Origin: Chloroflexota bacterium
GTDB taxonomy: Bacteria; Chloroflexota; Limnocylindria; Limnocylindrales; CSP1-4
Reading direction: 5' to 3'
Assembly (NCBI GenBank): GCA_025358515.1
Contig: JANYJG010000039.1
Coordinates: 1-63,950 of the forward strand
Length of the DNA: 63,950 nucleotides
A program made the translations under genes and the position numbers. Below, piece by piece: positions 1 through 8,120 of this stretch. The notes below the pieces were generated by a model. The model saw only the letters and a program-made list of their open reading frames with translations. It had not been told where the DNA came from and ran no database searches. Every line of letters begins with the position of its first letter. Within the stretch, counting starts at the first letter, position 1.

Positions 1-75
1 CGTGAGCTGCCGATCCTGGCCGCGGCGCTCAAGCGAGAACTGAAGATCGAGGAGGCGGAGATCCGCACTAACTGA
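1..75 (+). CDS. C-terminal end of an unidentified protein (partial)
   Basis: An open frame enters from the left edge and stops at TGA 73-75, giving the last 24 residues of a protein ending in IEEAEIRTN. The stretch is charged and helical in character. It is too short to assign a family, and the only support is the absence of stops in this frame and the lack of a competing gene. No terminator-like hairpin follows before the next gene. Confidence 0.4.
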   Translation, partial: RELPILAAALKRELKIEEAEIRTN

Positions 76-188
76 CCGCTATCATCAGCAACTGCTGGAG
101 GTCCTCACCAGACCAAATTCCACGACGAGCGGGACATCCTCCCGCGATGCAGCGAACCACATGCAACCTAGTTTGCAGGAGGTCGACG

Positions 189-848
189 ATGGGGGGCGAT
201 AGGGAACTCACCGATGGTGAGGCTCGAACTGTCAGCAGTCGGGAGGCGACTGCGACGCTCCGGATCTCGGGCCGAGGAAAGCCACGAAGCGCTCGAGCCG
301 GAGTCATGCTCGTCATCGGGCTGATCGCCGGTGGTCTCCTCGTCCAGTGCTCAGCGGCCGGCGCCGCAACCGGCGCGCCAACCAATGCACCTAGCAATGG
401 ATTGCCCACAGGGGCGACCGCCAGTCCGTCGGGAAGCGGGCTATTCCCAGCCCAGGTCGAAGGCAAGCCCGTCTATTTTGGAAACGACATCCTCAAGCAG
501 GTCGCCGATGCGTCGGATGACGCCCCATTCTTCATCGGTGGTTTTGTTTCCGAATTTCCAACGTCTATCGACTGCGCCCCTGAGACAGCACCCCCGGGTA
601 TCGACACTCGCTTCCTCCGGGCTTGCTCCCGTGAAGCCCCTTATCTGGGTAGCACGGACGACGTGGGAATTTCCATGTCTTTGAGTCACCCAGCGGTGCC
701 AGACCTCGGCAACCTCGGCGATCTTGTCGTGATTCGCGTCCACGTTCGAGACAAGGCGTCGGTCACTTGCCCTTCGGACTGGCAAGCCACTTGCCGGAAA
801 ATGATCTTTCTGGATGCCGTGGTCTGGCGGAGAAGTACGCCCGGATGA
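189..848 (+). CDS. Membrane-anchored or secreted protein of unknown function
   Basis: Predicted protein of 219 residues. I chose ATG 189 over the in-frame ATG 147 because AGGAGG (177-182) lies six bases upstream. A charged N-terminus of about 36 residues precedes a hydrophobic segment around residues 37-56 that ends in QCSAAG, which could be a signal anchor or a lipoprotein-like cleavage region. A Thr/Pro/Ser/Gly-rich linker and a soluble domain of about 150 residues follow. Four cysteines in the soluble part could form extracytoplasmic disulfides. I do not recognise the family. It stands alone upstream of the Mrp-type ATPase with a 143-base gap. Confidence 0.6.
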   Translation: MGGDRELTDGEARTVSSREATATLRISGRGKPRSARAGVMLVIGLIAGGLLVQCSAAGAATGAPTNAPSNGLPTGATASPSGSGLFPAQVEGKPVYFGNDILKQVADASDDAPFFIGGFVSEFPTSIDCAPETAPPGIDTRFLRACSREAPYLGSTDDVGISMSLSHPAVPDLGNLGDLVVIRVHVRDKASVTCPSDWQATCRKMIFLDAVVWRRSTPG

Positions 849-991
849 AGACCGTAATGCGGCAGTCCTCGGTTGGGGCGATCGAGCAGTAGGATCGGCA
901 ACGGGCGTATTCTGGATCAAGGCCGTAGGATATCTGCGGTGAAGCGCGCCCCGTCCGCGCTACAGACACGAAACCCGAGGAAGCCGCCCGC

Positions 992-2062
992 ATGACGACC
1001 CTGACCGAAGCCGCCGTCCTCAAAGCCTTGAGCACTGTCCAAGAGCCTGAGCTCGGGGGCGACCTGGTCAGCCGCAACATGATCAAAGACCTCGTCATCG
1101 ATGGCCCTAACGTGGCATTTCTGATCGAGTTGACAACGCCTGCGTGTCCCCTCAAGGACGAGATCCAAACTCGGGTGGAGACGGCCCTGCGACCTATCGG
1201 CGTCGAGAAGATCGATGTCGCCTGGGGCGCCACCGTCCGCCGCGCAACGCCCGCGAGTCCGCAACTCCTCCCCGGAGTCAAGAACATCGTGGCCGTGGCA
1301 TCGGGCAAGGGCGGCGTGGGGAAAAGCACCGTCAGCGTGAACCTGGCGGTCGCGCTTGCCCAGGCAGGGGCGTCGGTCGGCCTCCTCGACGCGGATATCA
1401 CCGGACCCAACGTCCCGATGATGATCGGGGCGCAAGGCCAACCGATAGCCAGCCCGTCGGGCAAGATCACGCCCATCGACGCCCACGGAGTCAAGGTCAT
1501 TTCCATCGGCTTCTTCATCCCGGAGGGCCAGCCGGTGGTGTGGCGCGGTCCGCTCGTTGGTGGTGCTATCCAGCAGTTCCTGCGGGACGTCGAATGGGGC
1601 GACCTCGATTACCTGGTCGTAGATCTGCCGCCCGGCACCTCCGACGCCCAGCTGACACTGGCTCAGGCTGTGCCTATCACCGGTGCCGTTCTCGTGACCA
1701 CACCGCAGGAGGTCTCCCTCTCTGATGTGGCCAAGGCTCTAGCCATGTTCAGGCGGGTCAGCGTTCCGATCCTCGGCCTGGTCGAAAACATGTCCGGCTT
1801 CGTTTGCCCGCATTGCGGCGAGGTGACCGACCTGTTCGGCCGAGGCGGGGGCGAGCGCTATGCCGCTGCGGCCGGCATCGACTTTTTGGGCGGGATCCCG
1901 CTGGACGTGACGGTTCGACAGGGGGCCGACATGGGCGTGCCGGCGGTTGCCCAGTCTGAACGCGGCCCCGCAGCCATCGCCCTTGAGCATATTGCCCGCG
2001 CAGTTGCGGGCAAGGTCAGCGTTGAGGCTGCCCGTCAAAGGCCTGTCCTTACGATTTCGTAG
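992..2062 (+). CDS. apbC: Mrp/NBP35-family iron-sulfur cluster carrier ATPase
   Basis: Cytoplasmic P-loop ATPase of 356 residues that in this family binds a transferable [4Fe-4S] cluster and delivers it to apoproteins. Residues 1-85 match the DUF59/MIP18 iron-sulfur assembly domain. A deviant Walker A motif GKGGVGKST follows at about 105-113, then DADITGPN (switch I type) and DLPPGTSD. The CxxC motif CPHC near residue 272 is the family's cluster-bridging pair. Length and domain order are normal. GAGG lies nine bases before ATG 992. No other iron-sulfur assembly gene is nearby, so it is probably a housekeeping singleton. Confidence 0.93.
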   Translation: MTTLTEAAVLKALSTVQEPELGGDLVSRNMIKDLVIDGPNVAFLIELTTPACPLKDEIQTRVETALRPIGVEKIDVAWGATVRRATPASPQLLPGVKNIVAVASGKGGVGKSTVSVNLAVALAQAGASVGLLDADITGPNVPMMIGAQGQPIASPSGKITPIDAHGVKVISIGFFIPEGQPVVWRGPLVGGAIQQFLRDVEWGDLDYLVVDLPPGTSDAQLTLAQAVPITGAVLVTTPQEVSLSDVAKALAMFRRVSVPILGLVENMSGFVCPHCGEVTDLFGRGGGERYAAAAGIDFLGGIPLDVTVRQGADMGVPAVAQSERGPAAIALEHIARAVAGKVSVEAARQRPVLTIS

Positions 2063-2156
2063 CGCCGCGTCGCGTCGCGCCCTTTTCGTCAACGAAATAG
2101 TTCCCGACGCGATCATTCGGGGCGTACCATCGAGACGGTCCCGTTCGAGGTCCCCG

Positions 2157-4250
2157 ATGTCCTGTCCCAATTGCGCCACGCCAAAAGTTCCCGGCGCGCG
2201 CTACTGCCACCGCTGCGGCGTCCTTTTGAGTGTGCCGACCGATGGCCTCGAGGCCGGTGATCGCCGAATTGTCAGCGCCCTGTTCGCCGACCTGGTCGGC
2301 TACACGCGTCTCGTGGACGAGCTCGATCCAGAGGAGGTTCGGAGCCGTGTGGACGCGGCCCTAGCTTTGCTAAGCGGCGCGGTATTGAAGTTCGGCGGCA
2401 CCGTGGAGAAATTTGCGGGCGACGCGGTGCTTGTCATCTTCGGCACTCCCATCGCCCACTACGACGACGCTCTTAGGGCCTGCATGTGCGCCCTTGAGAT
2501 GCAGAGCGCCCTGTCTTGGAGCGCCAGCGGCGACGGTCGGCCGCTCCAGCTGCGCATCGGTGTCGCGACCGGCGAGGTCGTGGCGGCCCATCGTGACATG
2601 GCCGGGACGCGGGCCGTGTCCCTGACCGGCGATCCGCTGACAACAGCCGCGCGGCTCCAGCAACTTGCCGAACCGGGCGAGATCCTCATCGACGACGTGA
2701 CCGCTGTCGGTGCCGAGACGCGCATCGGGTGCGTCCGGATCGGCGAGCGTCAATTGCGCGGTCAGACCCGCCGGGTGGGCGTCAATCGGTTGCGTGGGGA
2801 GCGCCGGATTGTGCGGCTACCCGGCATCGACACGGCCCCACTGGTTGGCCGAGAGACTGAGAAGGCGCTGCTGGCCGATGTGATCAAGCGCGCGGGAGCC
2901 ACCGGGCGCGGTGGAACCGTCCTGGTCCGCGGTGAGGCCGGCATCGGCAAGTCCAGGCTCCTGGCGGAAATGGAGGTGGACGCCCGTGCCGCCGGTTTCG
3001 GCTGGACTTGGATCGACCACCCGCCTCACCGAATGGGCGCGCCGTACCACACCGCCAGCGCCCTGGTAGACGTCCTGGCCGAGGAACTAGGCCTCAGGGC
3101 CGGCGTCCTGGCTCGGCAGGCTCTGGGTTCGGACATGGACGATGAGACGGCTCGGCTCTTGTTCGGGGCAGCTGCGATCATCGCCAAGGACTCGGAGATG
3201 CAGTTGCTGGCGGAGGAGGGCTGGGATCAGGGCTTGACCGTTGGCTTGTCGGATCCCGCCGAAATAGTCACCGGCGTCAAGCTGGTGGCCAGTGGTTTCG
3301 TGACCGGGCTAACCGCCCGCCAGCCGCGCTGCATCGTCATGGACGACTACCATTGGATGGACCCTTCGAGCCAGCTGATGCTGGCCGAGTTGGTTCGTGT
3401 ATCGGGCATTCTGCCTCTCGTCATTCTCACGGGCACGCGACCGCCGATCATGCCCGAATGGGTGAACTTTCCGCACGTTCAGGTTATTGAGTTGGGCGGC
3501 CTTGACGAACCAGCTACGGAGCAGCTGGGGACGGCAATTGCCGGCGCTTGCCTGGACTCGGAATCGGCCCATTGGTTGTACCAGCGAACGGCGGGCAATG
3601 CTCTCTTCGTTGGCGAGGTAGTGCGAACGCTGCGAGACGCAGGCCGGCTGGAAACGATCGACGGTGGGGTACGTATCGATCGGGGGGTTGGACGGCGAAG
3701 CGTGCCGCTCAGCTTGCGGGCGTTGTTGGGGGCCCGCATCGATGCCCTGCCCGAGGGTCAGCGCGTTGCTCTCGAGGCTGCGTCGGTGATCGGCACCACT
3801 TTCCCCGAAGTGTTGCTACGGGAGTTGTGTGGCAGCTGCGACGAGGACGACTACCTGGAGCGGCTGTCAGACGCTGGGATTCTGGCCCGCGTCGATGTCG
3901 CGGGCGAGGATGCCATGGCGTCGTCCGCTTCGGCCGAGCCGGGCTGGCGGTTCACCCACGCCCTGTTCCTGGACGCGGCCTATGGTCGCCTGCTGGGGGA
4001 TCGCCGTAGGGCCCTGCATGGCGCGCTGGCGGACCTTCTGGAGACAGCGGAACCGCGTACAGACACGGGTGAAATGGCACGCCATCGAGTTGCGGCCGGG
4101 GACGTTGAACGGGCGTTGCCTTTGCTGGAGCAGGCGGCGCGGGAGGCGGTGGCGATGGGCGCCGTGACGGAAGCGGAGATGTTCCTCAGGACGGCGGCCG
4201 GGCTGCGCGGCGAGAAACAGCCTGGCCAGAAGCAGCCGACGGTTGGTTAA
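2157..4250 (+). CDS. Zinc-ribbon / class III nucleotidyl cyclase / AAA-type ATPase fusion
   Basis: Predicted 697 residues from ATG 2157; the frame is open further upstream but overlaps apbC. The protein begins with a zinc ribbon (Cys3, 6, 17, 20). A class III adenylate/guanylate cyclase domain follows (about 35-215) with both metal aspartates (FADLVGYT and KFAGDAV). Next comes an STAND/AAA-like ATPase with Walker A GEAGIGKS near residue 260 and Walker B-like VMDDYHWMD near 394. The usual catalytic Asn of the GDxVNxAAR motif is Thr here (GDPLTTAARL), so cyclase activity is not assured. Relatives usually carry long TPR repeats; this one ends soon after the ATPase. Its stop overlaps the stop of the convergent hydrolase gene. 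Two cyclic-nucleotide-binding-type proteins lie just downstream. Confidence 0.85.
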   Translation: MSCPNCATPKVPGARYCHRCGVLLSVPTDGLEAGDRRIVSALFADLVGYTRLVDELDPEEVRSRVDAALALLSGAVLKFGGTVEKFAGDAVLVIFGTPIAHYDDALRACMCALEMQSALSWSASGDGRPLQLRIGVATGEVVAAHRDMAGTRAVSLTGDPLTTAARLQQLAEPGEILIDDVTAVGAETRIGCVRIGERQLRGQTRRVGVNRLRGERRIVRLPGIDTAPLVGRETEKALLADVIKRAGATGRGGTVLVRGEAGIGKSRLLAEMEVDARAAGFGWTWIDHPPHRMGAPYHTASALVDVLAEELGLRAGVLARQALGSDMDDETARLLFGAAAIIAKDSEMQLLAEEGWDQGLTVGLSDPAEIVTGVKLVASGFVTGLTARQPRCIVMDDYHWMDPSSQLMLAELVRVSGILPLVILTGTRPPIMPEWVNFPHVQVIELGGLDEPATEQLGTAIAGACLDSESAHWLYQRTAGNALFVGEVVRTLRDAGRLETIDGGVRIDRGVGRRSVPLSLRALLGARIDALPEGQRVALEAASVIGTTFPEVLLRELCGSCDEDDYLERLSDAGILARVDVAGEDAMASSASAEPGWRFTHALFLDAAYGRLLGDRRRALHGALADLLETAEPRTDTGEMARHRVAAGDVERALPLLEQAAREAVAMGAVTEAEMFLRTAAGLRGEKQPGQKQPTVG

Positions 4251-5389
4251 GCCGCCGATCGGTTAGTGGACGGAGGCAATCCCGTGGTCGACTCCAAGCC
4301 CGGGTTGCGGGCGGCGAACTGGATGGTGCCCCAGAAGCCTGCGCTCCAGGCCGCGTTGGCCATCTTGGCCTGACCGGTGAGTGAAGGGTGGAAGAAGTCG
4401 ACCTTGCTCAGGTCGCAGATCGAGAAATCCGTGTCGGCCAGGCTGGTGCGGTTGCTTCGGCAGAACAGCCTGCCGGAAGCCCCGTCATGGGTCTGGATGT
4501 CGTCGCAGACACTCACCAGGATCGAGTCGTAAGACGACAGGAATCGCTGGGCGGTCGGGATATCGGTGGGGCTGTCGGCACCCAGGAATGGCGCGCAACG
4601 GCGCGAGTTCTGGCGCAAGGCAAGGGCGGCCTTGGCCTCGGCATTGGCCTGGGTGACCTGTCGGAAATGGGAGAAGTCCGGCACCGAGACCATGAGGATG
4701 CGGCTACCGGGAGGTAATCCGCTCCGCAGAATCTGGACGGCCAATCGAAGGTTGGCCTCGAAGCTCGTCGGACTTGTCTTGGGATCGTCGCAAAGGTCGT
4801 TGGTCCCAAGCGCGAATGTGACCAGAGCCGTCTGGCCGGCCTTGAGGTACTTGGCCGCAGCCACGATCTCGCTGGCCTGACGAGGGGCGTCGTTCATCTT
4901 CTTGCCGGAGGTCGCGGCGTTGACGACGCTCAGCTTGGCTCCAAGCGATTCGAGGCGCTCCAGGATGCTGAATACGCCGTCGCCCCTGGCTGTGCCGACG
5001 ACCCAGGAGTGCTCGGGATGGTCACCCAGCAGGTCAGGTGTCATACCGTAGGCCTGGCTGTATGAGTCGCCGATGGCGCCCAGTAGGGACGGCAGCTGGG
5101 GCGATATCGTCGTCGGCTGGGTCGTCGGCTGGGTCGTCGGCGGATTGGCCGTGGCAGGAGCCGTCGGCGGAGTGTTTGTGGCCGTGCCCGGCCCGGACGC
5201 CGCGGGCGATGGCGAGCCCCCGGGATCCGACTGGCCGGCCGATGCCACGATCGCCGCCGATGGCGTTGGAGATGACTTAGCTGAGCTGCCGGAGAGCGGT
5301 CCAATGACTACCGCGAGGCCCACAACGGCGATCAACACCGCAGCGACGGCACCGCCTAATAGAAACCGTCTGTCAGTTGGCTGCTTCAT
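4247..5389 (-). CDS. Secreted or membrane-anchored SGNH/GDSL-type hydrolase
   Basis: Predicted 380 residues. A transmembrane segment (about 12-34) is followed by a Ser/Pro/Thr-rich linker with a PTTQPTTQPTT stretch, then an SGNH esterase/lipase-like domain facing outside. Catalytic Ser lies in GDSY near residue 105, the Asn block is GTNDLCDDP near 194, and the Asp-x-x-His pair is DFFH near 331. Substrate is unknown; lipid, acylated sugar or cell-wall ester are the usual options. ATG 5389 is preferred over TTG 5395. It is preceded by TAGGAT six bases upstream, which could act as a -10 of a leaderless message or partly as a Shine-Dalgarno. The gene is divergent from the Crp-type regulator. Confidence 0.8.
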   Translation of the reverse strand: MKQPTDRRFLLGGAVAAVLIAVVGLAVVIGPLSGSSAKSSPTPSAAIVASAGQSDPGGSPSPAASGPGTATNTPPTAPATANPPTTQPTTQPTTISPQLPSLLGAIGDSYSQAYGMTPDLLGDHPEHSWVVGTARGDGVFSILERLESLGAKLSVVNAATSGKKMNDAPRQASEIVAAAKYLKAGQTALVTFALGTNDLCDDPKTSPTSFEANLRLAVQILRSGLPPGSRILMVSVPDFSHFRQVTQANAEAKAALALRQNSRRCAPFLGADSPTDIPTAQRFLSSYDSILVSVCDDIQTHDGASGRLFCRSNRTSLADTDFSICDLSKVDFFHPSLTGQAKMANAAWSAGFWGTIQFAARNPGLESTTGLPPSTNRSAA

Positions 5390-5395
5390 GCTCAA

Positions 5396-5424
5396 ATCCT
5401 ACGGGCGGAGACGTGTTTCGTCAT
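5396..5424 (-). promoter_or_regulatory. Predicted promoter of the SGNH hydrolase gene, leaderless type
   Basis: On the minus strand the hexamer TAGGAT (5396-5401) lies six bases before ATG 5389. ATGACG (5419-5424), four of six matches to TTGACA, lies 17 bases further upstream. The expected transcription start falls at or next to the start codon. The promoter is back to back with that of the Crp-type gene within about 80 bp. Confidence 0.5.
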
Positions 5425-5456
5425 AGCGATCTTGGTGCGCCGGCCGGCCGTGACGG

Positions 5457-5462
5457 TAGGAT
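5457..5462 (+). promoter_or_regulatory. -10-like hexamer seven bases before the Crp-type gene
   Basis: TAGGAT is followed by seven bases and ATG 5470, the geometry expected for a leaderless transcript. A weak TTGGTG (5432-5437) is 19 bases upstream. The AGGA inside the hexamer could alternatively serve as a Shine-Dalgarno if transcription starts further upstream. Confidence 0.45.
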
Positions 5463-5469
5463 GTGCGCA

Positions 5470-6165
5470 ATGCAAGCAGATTTCGCGACGGAAGCACTTG
5501 GTCGGTGCCGCCTGTTCGGCGGTCTCGGCGAGGAATCGCTGCGCACGATCGCGCGCAACCTTCGAACGCGGCGGTTTCGCCGGGGGGAGGTCTTGTTCCA
5601 CGAAGGCGACCCGGGAGATGCCCTGTTCATAGTCGCATCGGGGGCGGTGAAGGTCGTCGTTCCGTCCGAGAACGGGGAGGAGGCCATCCTCGCGACGTTG
5701 CATCGCGGCGATTTCCTGGGTGAGCTGGCGCTGCTCGACGGCGCCCCGCGATCCGCCAGCGCCATTGCGCTGGAACTGACCGAGACGCTGGCCTTGCCAC
5801 GCGAGCAGCTTCGGGCTTTGGTGGCGTCGGAGCCGGTCATCAGGGATGCGTTGTTGGCGTCGCTGGCCGGGGAACTGCGGCGTCTGACCGCCCATGTCGG
5901 CGAGATGCATTTCCTGGACGTGACCGGTCGCCTGGCGGCCCACCTGGCGCGGCTGGCTCGAGACCACGGCCAGCGGCTCCCGGATGGCTCGATCAGGCTG
6001 GACGGGCCGCTAACCCAGAGCGACCTGGCGGCCATGATCGGAGCCACCCGCCAGAGCGTGAACAAGCTCCTGGGCGAGTTCGAGGCCGATGGGCTGCTGC
6101 GAATCGACCGCGACAGCATCGTTGTGCCGGACTTGGACGCGCTGCTCGGAGCCTCGCGGCGTTGA
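5470..6165 (+). CDS. Crp/Fnr-family transcriptional regulator
   Basis: Predicted 231 residues, the normal family length. An N-terminal cyclic-nucleotide-binding beta-roll (about 10-125) contains the phosphate-binding cassette GELALLDGAPRSAS. Its Gly-Glu-Leu and Arg-Ser-Ala elements are those of true cAMP receptors such as E. coli CRP. After a dimerisation helix comes a winged helix-turn-helix with QSDLAAMIGATRQSVNK. There are no Fnr-type N-terminal cysteines, so cAMP (or another cyclic nucleotide) is the likely ligand. Starts at 5461 and upstream are possible; I chose 5470 from the -10/AGGA position. The nearby cyclase at 2157 is a candidate source of the ligand, which is inference from proximity. 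Confidence 0.88.
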   Translation: MQADFATEALGRCRLFGGLGEESLRTIARNLRTRRFRRGEVLFHEGDPGDALFIVASGAVKVVVPSENGEEAILATLHRGDFLGELALLDGAPRSASAIALELTETLALPREQLRALVASEPVIRDALLASLAGELRRLTAHVGEMHFLDVTGRLAAHLARLARDHGQRLPDGSIRLDGPLTQSDLAAMIGATRQSVNKLLGEFEADGLLRIDRDSIVVPDLDALLGASRR

Positions 6166-6168
6166 GGC

Positions 6169-6651
6169 TCAGCCGGCGGAGATGACGCCCTCGCGTCCCA
6201 ACTGAAGCAGCTGAGCTCGGCTTTCGTCCAGGTGATGGGTCGCGATGCCGAAGAGGCGCCGCAACAGCAGTTCCGACTGGGCCGACCCGCCGGTCAGTAG
6301 TGCCAGCAGGCCCGACACCGGCATCGAGACCAGGACCGCCGGCCCGATTGCGCGCGTCGTCGAGAGCGCCTTTGGGTCCTCGCGCAACGCCGACCAGCCG
6401 AGGATGTCACCTGGGTAGAGCGTCGACACCAGCACCCAGCGCCCGTCGTAACGCACTCGCAGTGCTAGCTGACCCTGCTCGAGCCAGAAGACCTCGGAAA
6501 TGGGCTGACCCATCTCGACCAGCGTTTCGCCATCGGTGAGGTGAAGCCGGCGCGATCCACCGGCCAATTCGTCGAGGTCGGCCGGGGCTACGCCCGAGAA
6601 CAACGGCAGGCTGGCTAGCTCCGCCGCGCTGACCTTGTCCGTCGTGCTCAT
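6169..6651 (-). CDS. Cyclic-nucleotide-binding-fold protein without a DNA-binding domain
   Basis: Predicted 160 residues from ATG 6651, with GGAG about eleven bases upstream; ATG 6663 is an alternative. The protein is a single CNBD beta-roll (FSGVAPADLDELAGGSRRL... onward) plus a C-terminal helix, and it ends without a helix-turn-helix. The cassette reads DILGWSALREDPKALSTTRA. The glutamate and the Arg-Ser/Thr-Ala pair that hold a cyclic nucleotide are missing, so it probably does not bind cAMP. It converges on the full-length Crp-type gene with only three bases between stops. It may be a partner or decoy of that regulator, or sense something else. No function is known to me. Confidence 0.75.
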   Translation of the reverse strand: MSTTDKVSAAELASLPLFSGVAPADLDELAGGSRRLHLTDGETLVEMGQPISEVFWLEQGQLALRVRYDGRWVLVSTLYPGDILGWSALREDPKALSTTRAIGPAVLVSMPVSGLLALLTGGSAQSELLLRRLFGIATHHLDESRAQLLQLGREGVISAG

Positions 6652-6758
6652 CCTTCGCTCCATCTGCCGCAAGCCCGCTCGGTACCTCTGGTTCGTATTG
6701 TCCGCCAGCCAAGGGCTGTGCGCTCGTCGAATCGCCAACCGAATCACGCGCCGGTCAG

Positions 6759-7928
6759 TCAGCCGGCCGAAGCCTGTCGGCGCAGGATGTCGTGCAGGAA
6801 CGCAGCGGCGGCGATGCCCGCCCGTCGCCGACCCTCCGCGCCGCCGAGGAATGCCGTCTGGCTCGTCTCCGCCCGGCCCCAAGGTCCGACGGCGGCCAGC
6901 ATGACCAGCGTGTCATCGCCCGACTCCACGGCCTTCACCGCCAGGCCGATCGAGGCCCCCGTCTCGTCGCGGATTGCGCCGGCAATCACCGCCGGCTCGC
7001 CGTCCGCGGCAGATCCTGCGGCGACGGTCCGGGCGGTGACGAGCCACACATGCTCGCCCAGCAGGGCCGCCGCCGAGCCACCCGTTGCTATCTCCACGAT
7101 GGCCAAGGTCAAGCCCAGTGCCTCGATTTCGCGGCCAAGCGCAACGCCCCAGGTGTCGTCGTCGCGACCCCAGACGTGATCCCCGACAAGGGCCATGACT
7201 GCCGCGGCGGCCTCTTCCAGAATCGCCACAGGCGAACGCCCGGCTTCCGCGACCGCCGAAATTCGAACGTCTACCGCGTCGGCGCGGGCGTAGGTCGCCA
7301 CGATAGGGTTGGAGTCCCGCAGCAGCGTGTCGCCCAGCAGCGCCGCTACGGCCGACTCGCCGATGCCGGTGAGGCGGTATGTCCGCGTGACTCGTTCCTG
7401 GCCCAGGCCGAGGCCTCGCAGGCGGGGGATCACCCAGCCCTCCCACATCGGGGCCATCTCGCGCGGTGGTCCCGGCAGGGCTACGATCACGCGGCCGTCA
7501 TTTCGGTCCACCCACCATCCTGGGGCGGTGCCGTGGTCGTTGGGGATCGCCGTAGAAGACGGAATGAGCCAGGCCTGTTTCAGATTGGTGGCGGGGAAGG
7601 GGAGTGCCCGCCGCTCGAACAGGTTGCGCAGCCAGCGTTCCAGGGTCGGGTCGGCCGCCGGCAACTCCCCCATAACGGCGGCAATAGCCTCGCGGGTCAG
7701 GTCATCCGGAGTGGGACCGAGGCCGCCGGTGGTTACGACGAGATCCGCGGCGGCAAGAGCCCCGTGCATGGCGGCCACGACGGCCGGCAGGCGATCGGGC
7801 AGGGCCGTGGCCCACAACACATCCACTCCCTCCCGAGAGAGGGACCGAGCCAGGTCGCCGCTGTTCGTGTCACGGGTCTCGCCGACGGTCAACTCGCTGC
7901 CGATGGCAAGCAAGACGGCCGTGTGCAT
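6759..7928 (-). CDS. cinA: CinA-family protein with degenerate C-terminal deamidase domain
   Basis: Predicted 389 residues from ATG 7928, where the family N-terminus begins (LLAIGSELTVGETRDTNS); ATG 8003 would add 25 residues, and neither has a clear Shine-Dalgarno. The N-terminal MoaB/MogA-like domain (about 1-170) keeps the GGLGPTPDDLTREA motif of CinA proteins, which hydrolyse ADP-ribose. The C-terminal domain normally removes the amide of nicotinamide mononucleotide and carries (A)ESCTGG. Here the matching segment is VEIATGG near residue 277, with the Ser and Cys replaced. The YSNxxK-type segment is also not recognisable, so that activity is probably lost. The gene is divergent from the holin-like membrane protein. 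Confidence 0.88.
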   Translation of the reverse strand: MHTAVLLAIGSELTVGETRDTNSGDLARSLSREGVDVLWATALPDRLPAVVAAMHGALAAADLVVTTGGLGPTPDDLTREAIAAVMGELPAADPTLERWLRNLFERRALPFPATNLKQAWLIPSSTAIPNDHGTAPGWWVDRNDGRVIVALPGPPREMAPMWEGWVIPRLRGLGLGQERVTRTYRLTGIGESAVAALLGDTLLRDSNPIVATYARADAVDVRISAVAEAGRSPVAILEEAAAAVMALVGDHVWGRDDDTWGVALGREIEALGLTLAIVEIATGGSAAALLGEHVWLVTARTVAAGSAADGEPAVIAGAIRDETGASIGLAVKAVESGDDTLVMLAAVGPWGRAETSQTAFLGGAEGRRRAGIAAAAFLHDILRRQASAG

Positions 7929-8077
7929 TTGGCGCGCAGGCCGACCATGAACTCGGGCTTCGGTCGCGGGTTCCACAGGTGGAGCGTAGAGGGTCTGCGG
8001 CATTCCGTCCGGATGCCATGGCGTTGGTCCCTCACGCCGACGGGCACCGGACTTCTCGCCGACGATGGGCTCGCCGC

Positions 8078-8086
8078 TGGTATGAT
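8078..8086 (+). promoter_or_regulatory. Extended -10 promoter element
   Basis: TGG immediately followed by TATGAT (8081-8086) forms an extended -10. The predicted transcription start near 8092-8094 lies after the in-frame ATG 8091, which argues that translation of the next gene begins at ATG 8106 or TTG 8121. No good -35 is visible, as is usual for extended -10 promoters. Confidence 0.4.
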
Positions 8087-8120
8087 CGCCATGCTATCTG
8101 ACCATATGGATGGAGGTCCC

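Noticed and set aside
68..466. Minus-strand 132-residue frame near the left edge
   Set aside because: It is opposite the supported secreted-protein gene and has no recognisable features.
6792..8120. Long plus-strand open frame through the antisense of cinA into the holin-like gene
   Set aside because: Only the part after 8091 looks like a real protein; upstream it is the complement of a conserved gene and has an Arg/Gly-rich composition typical of antisense frames.
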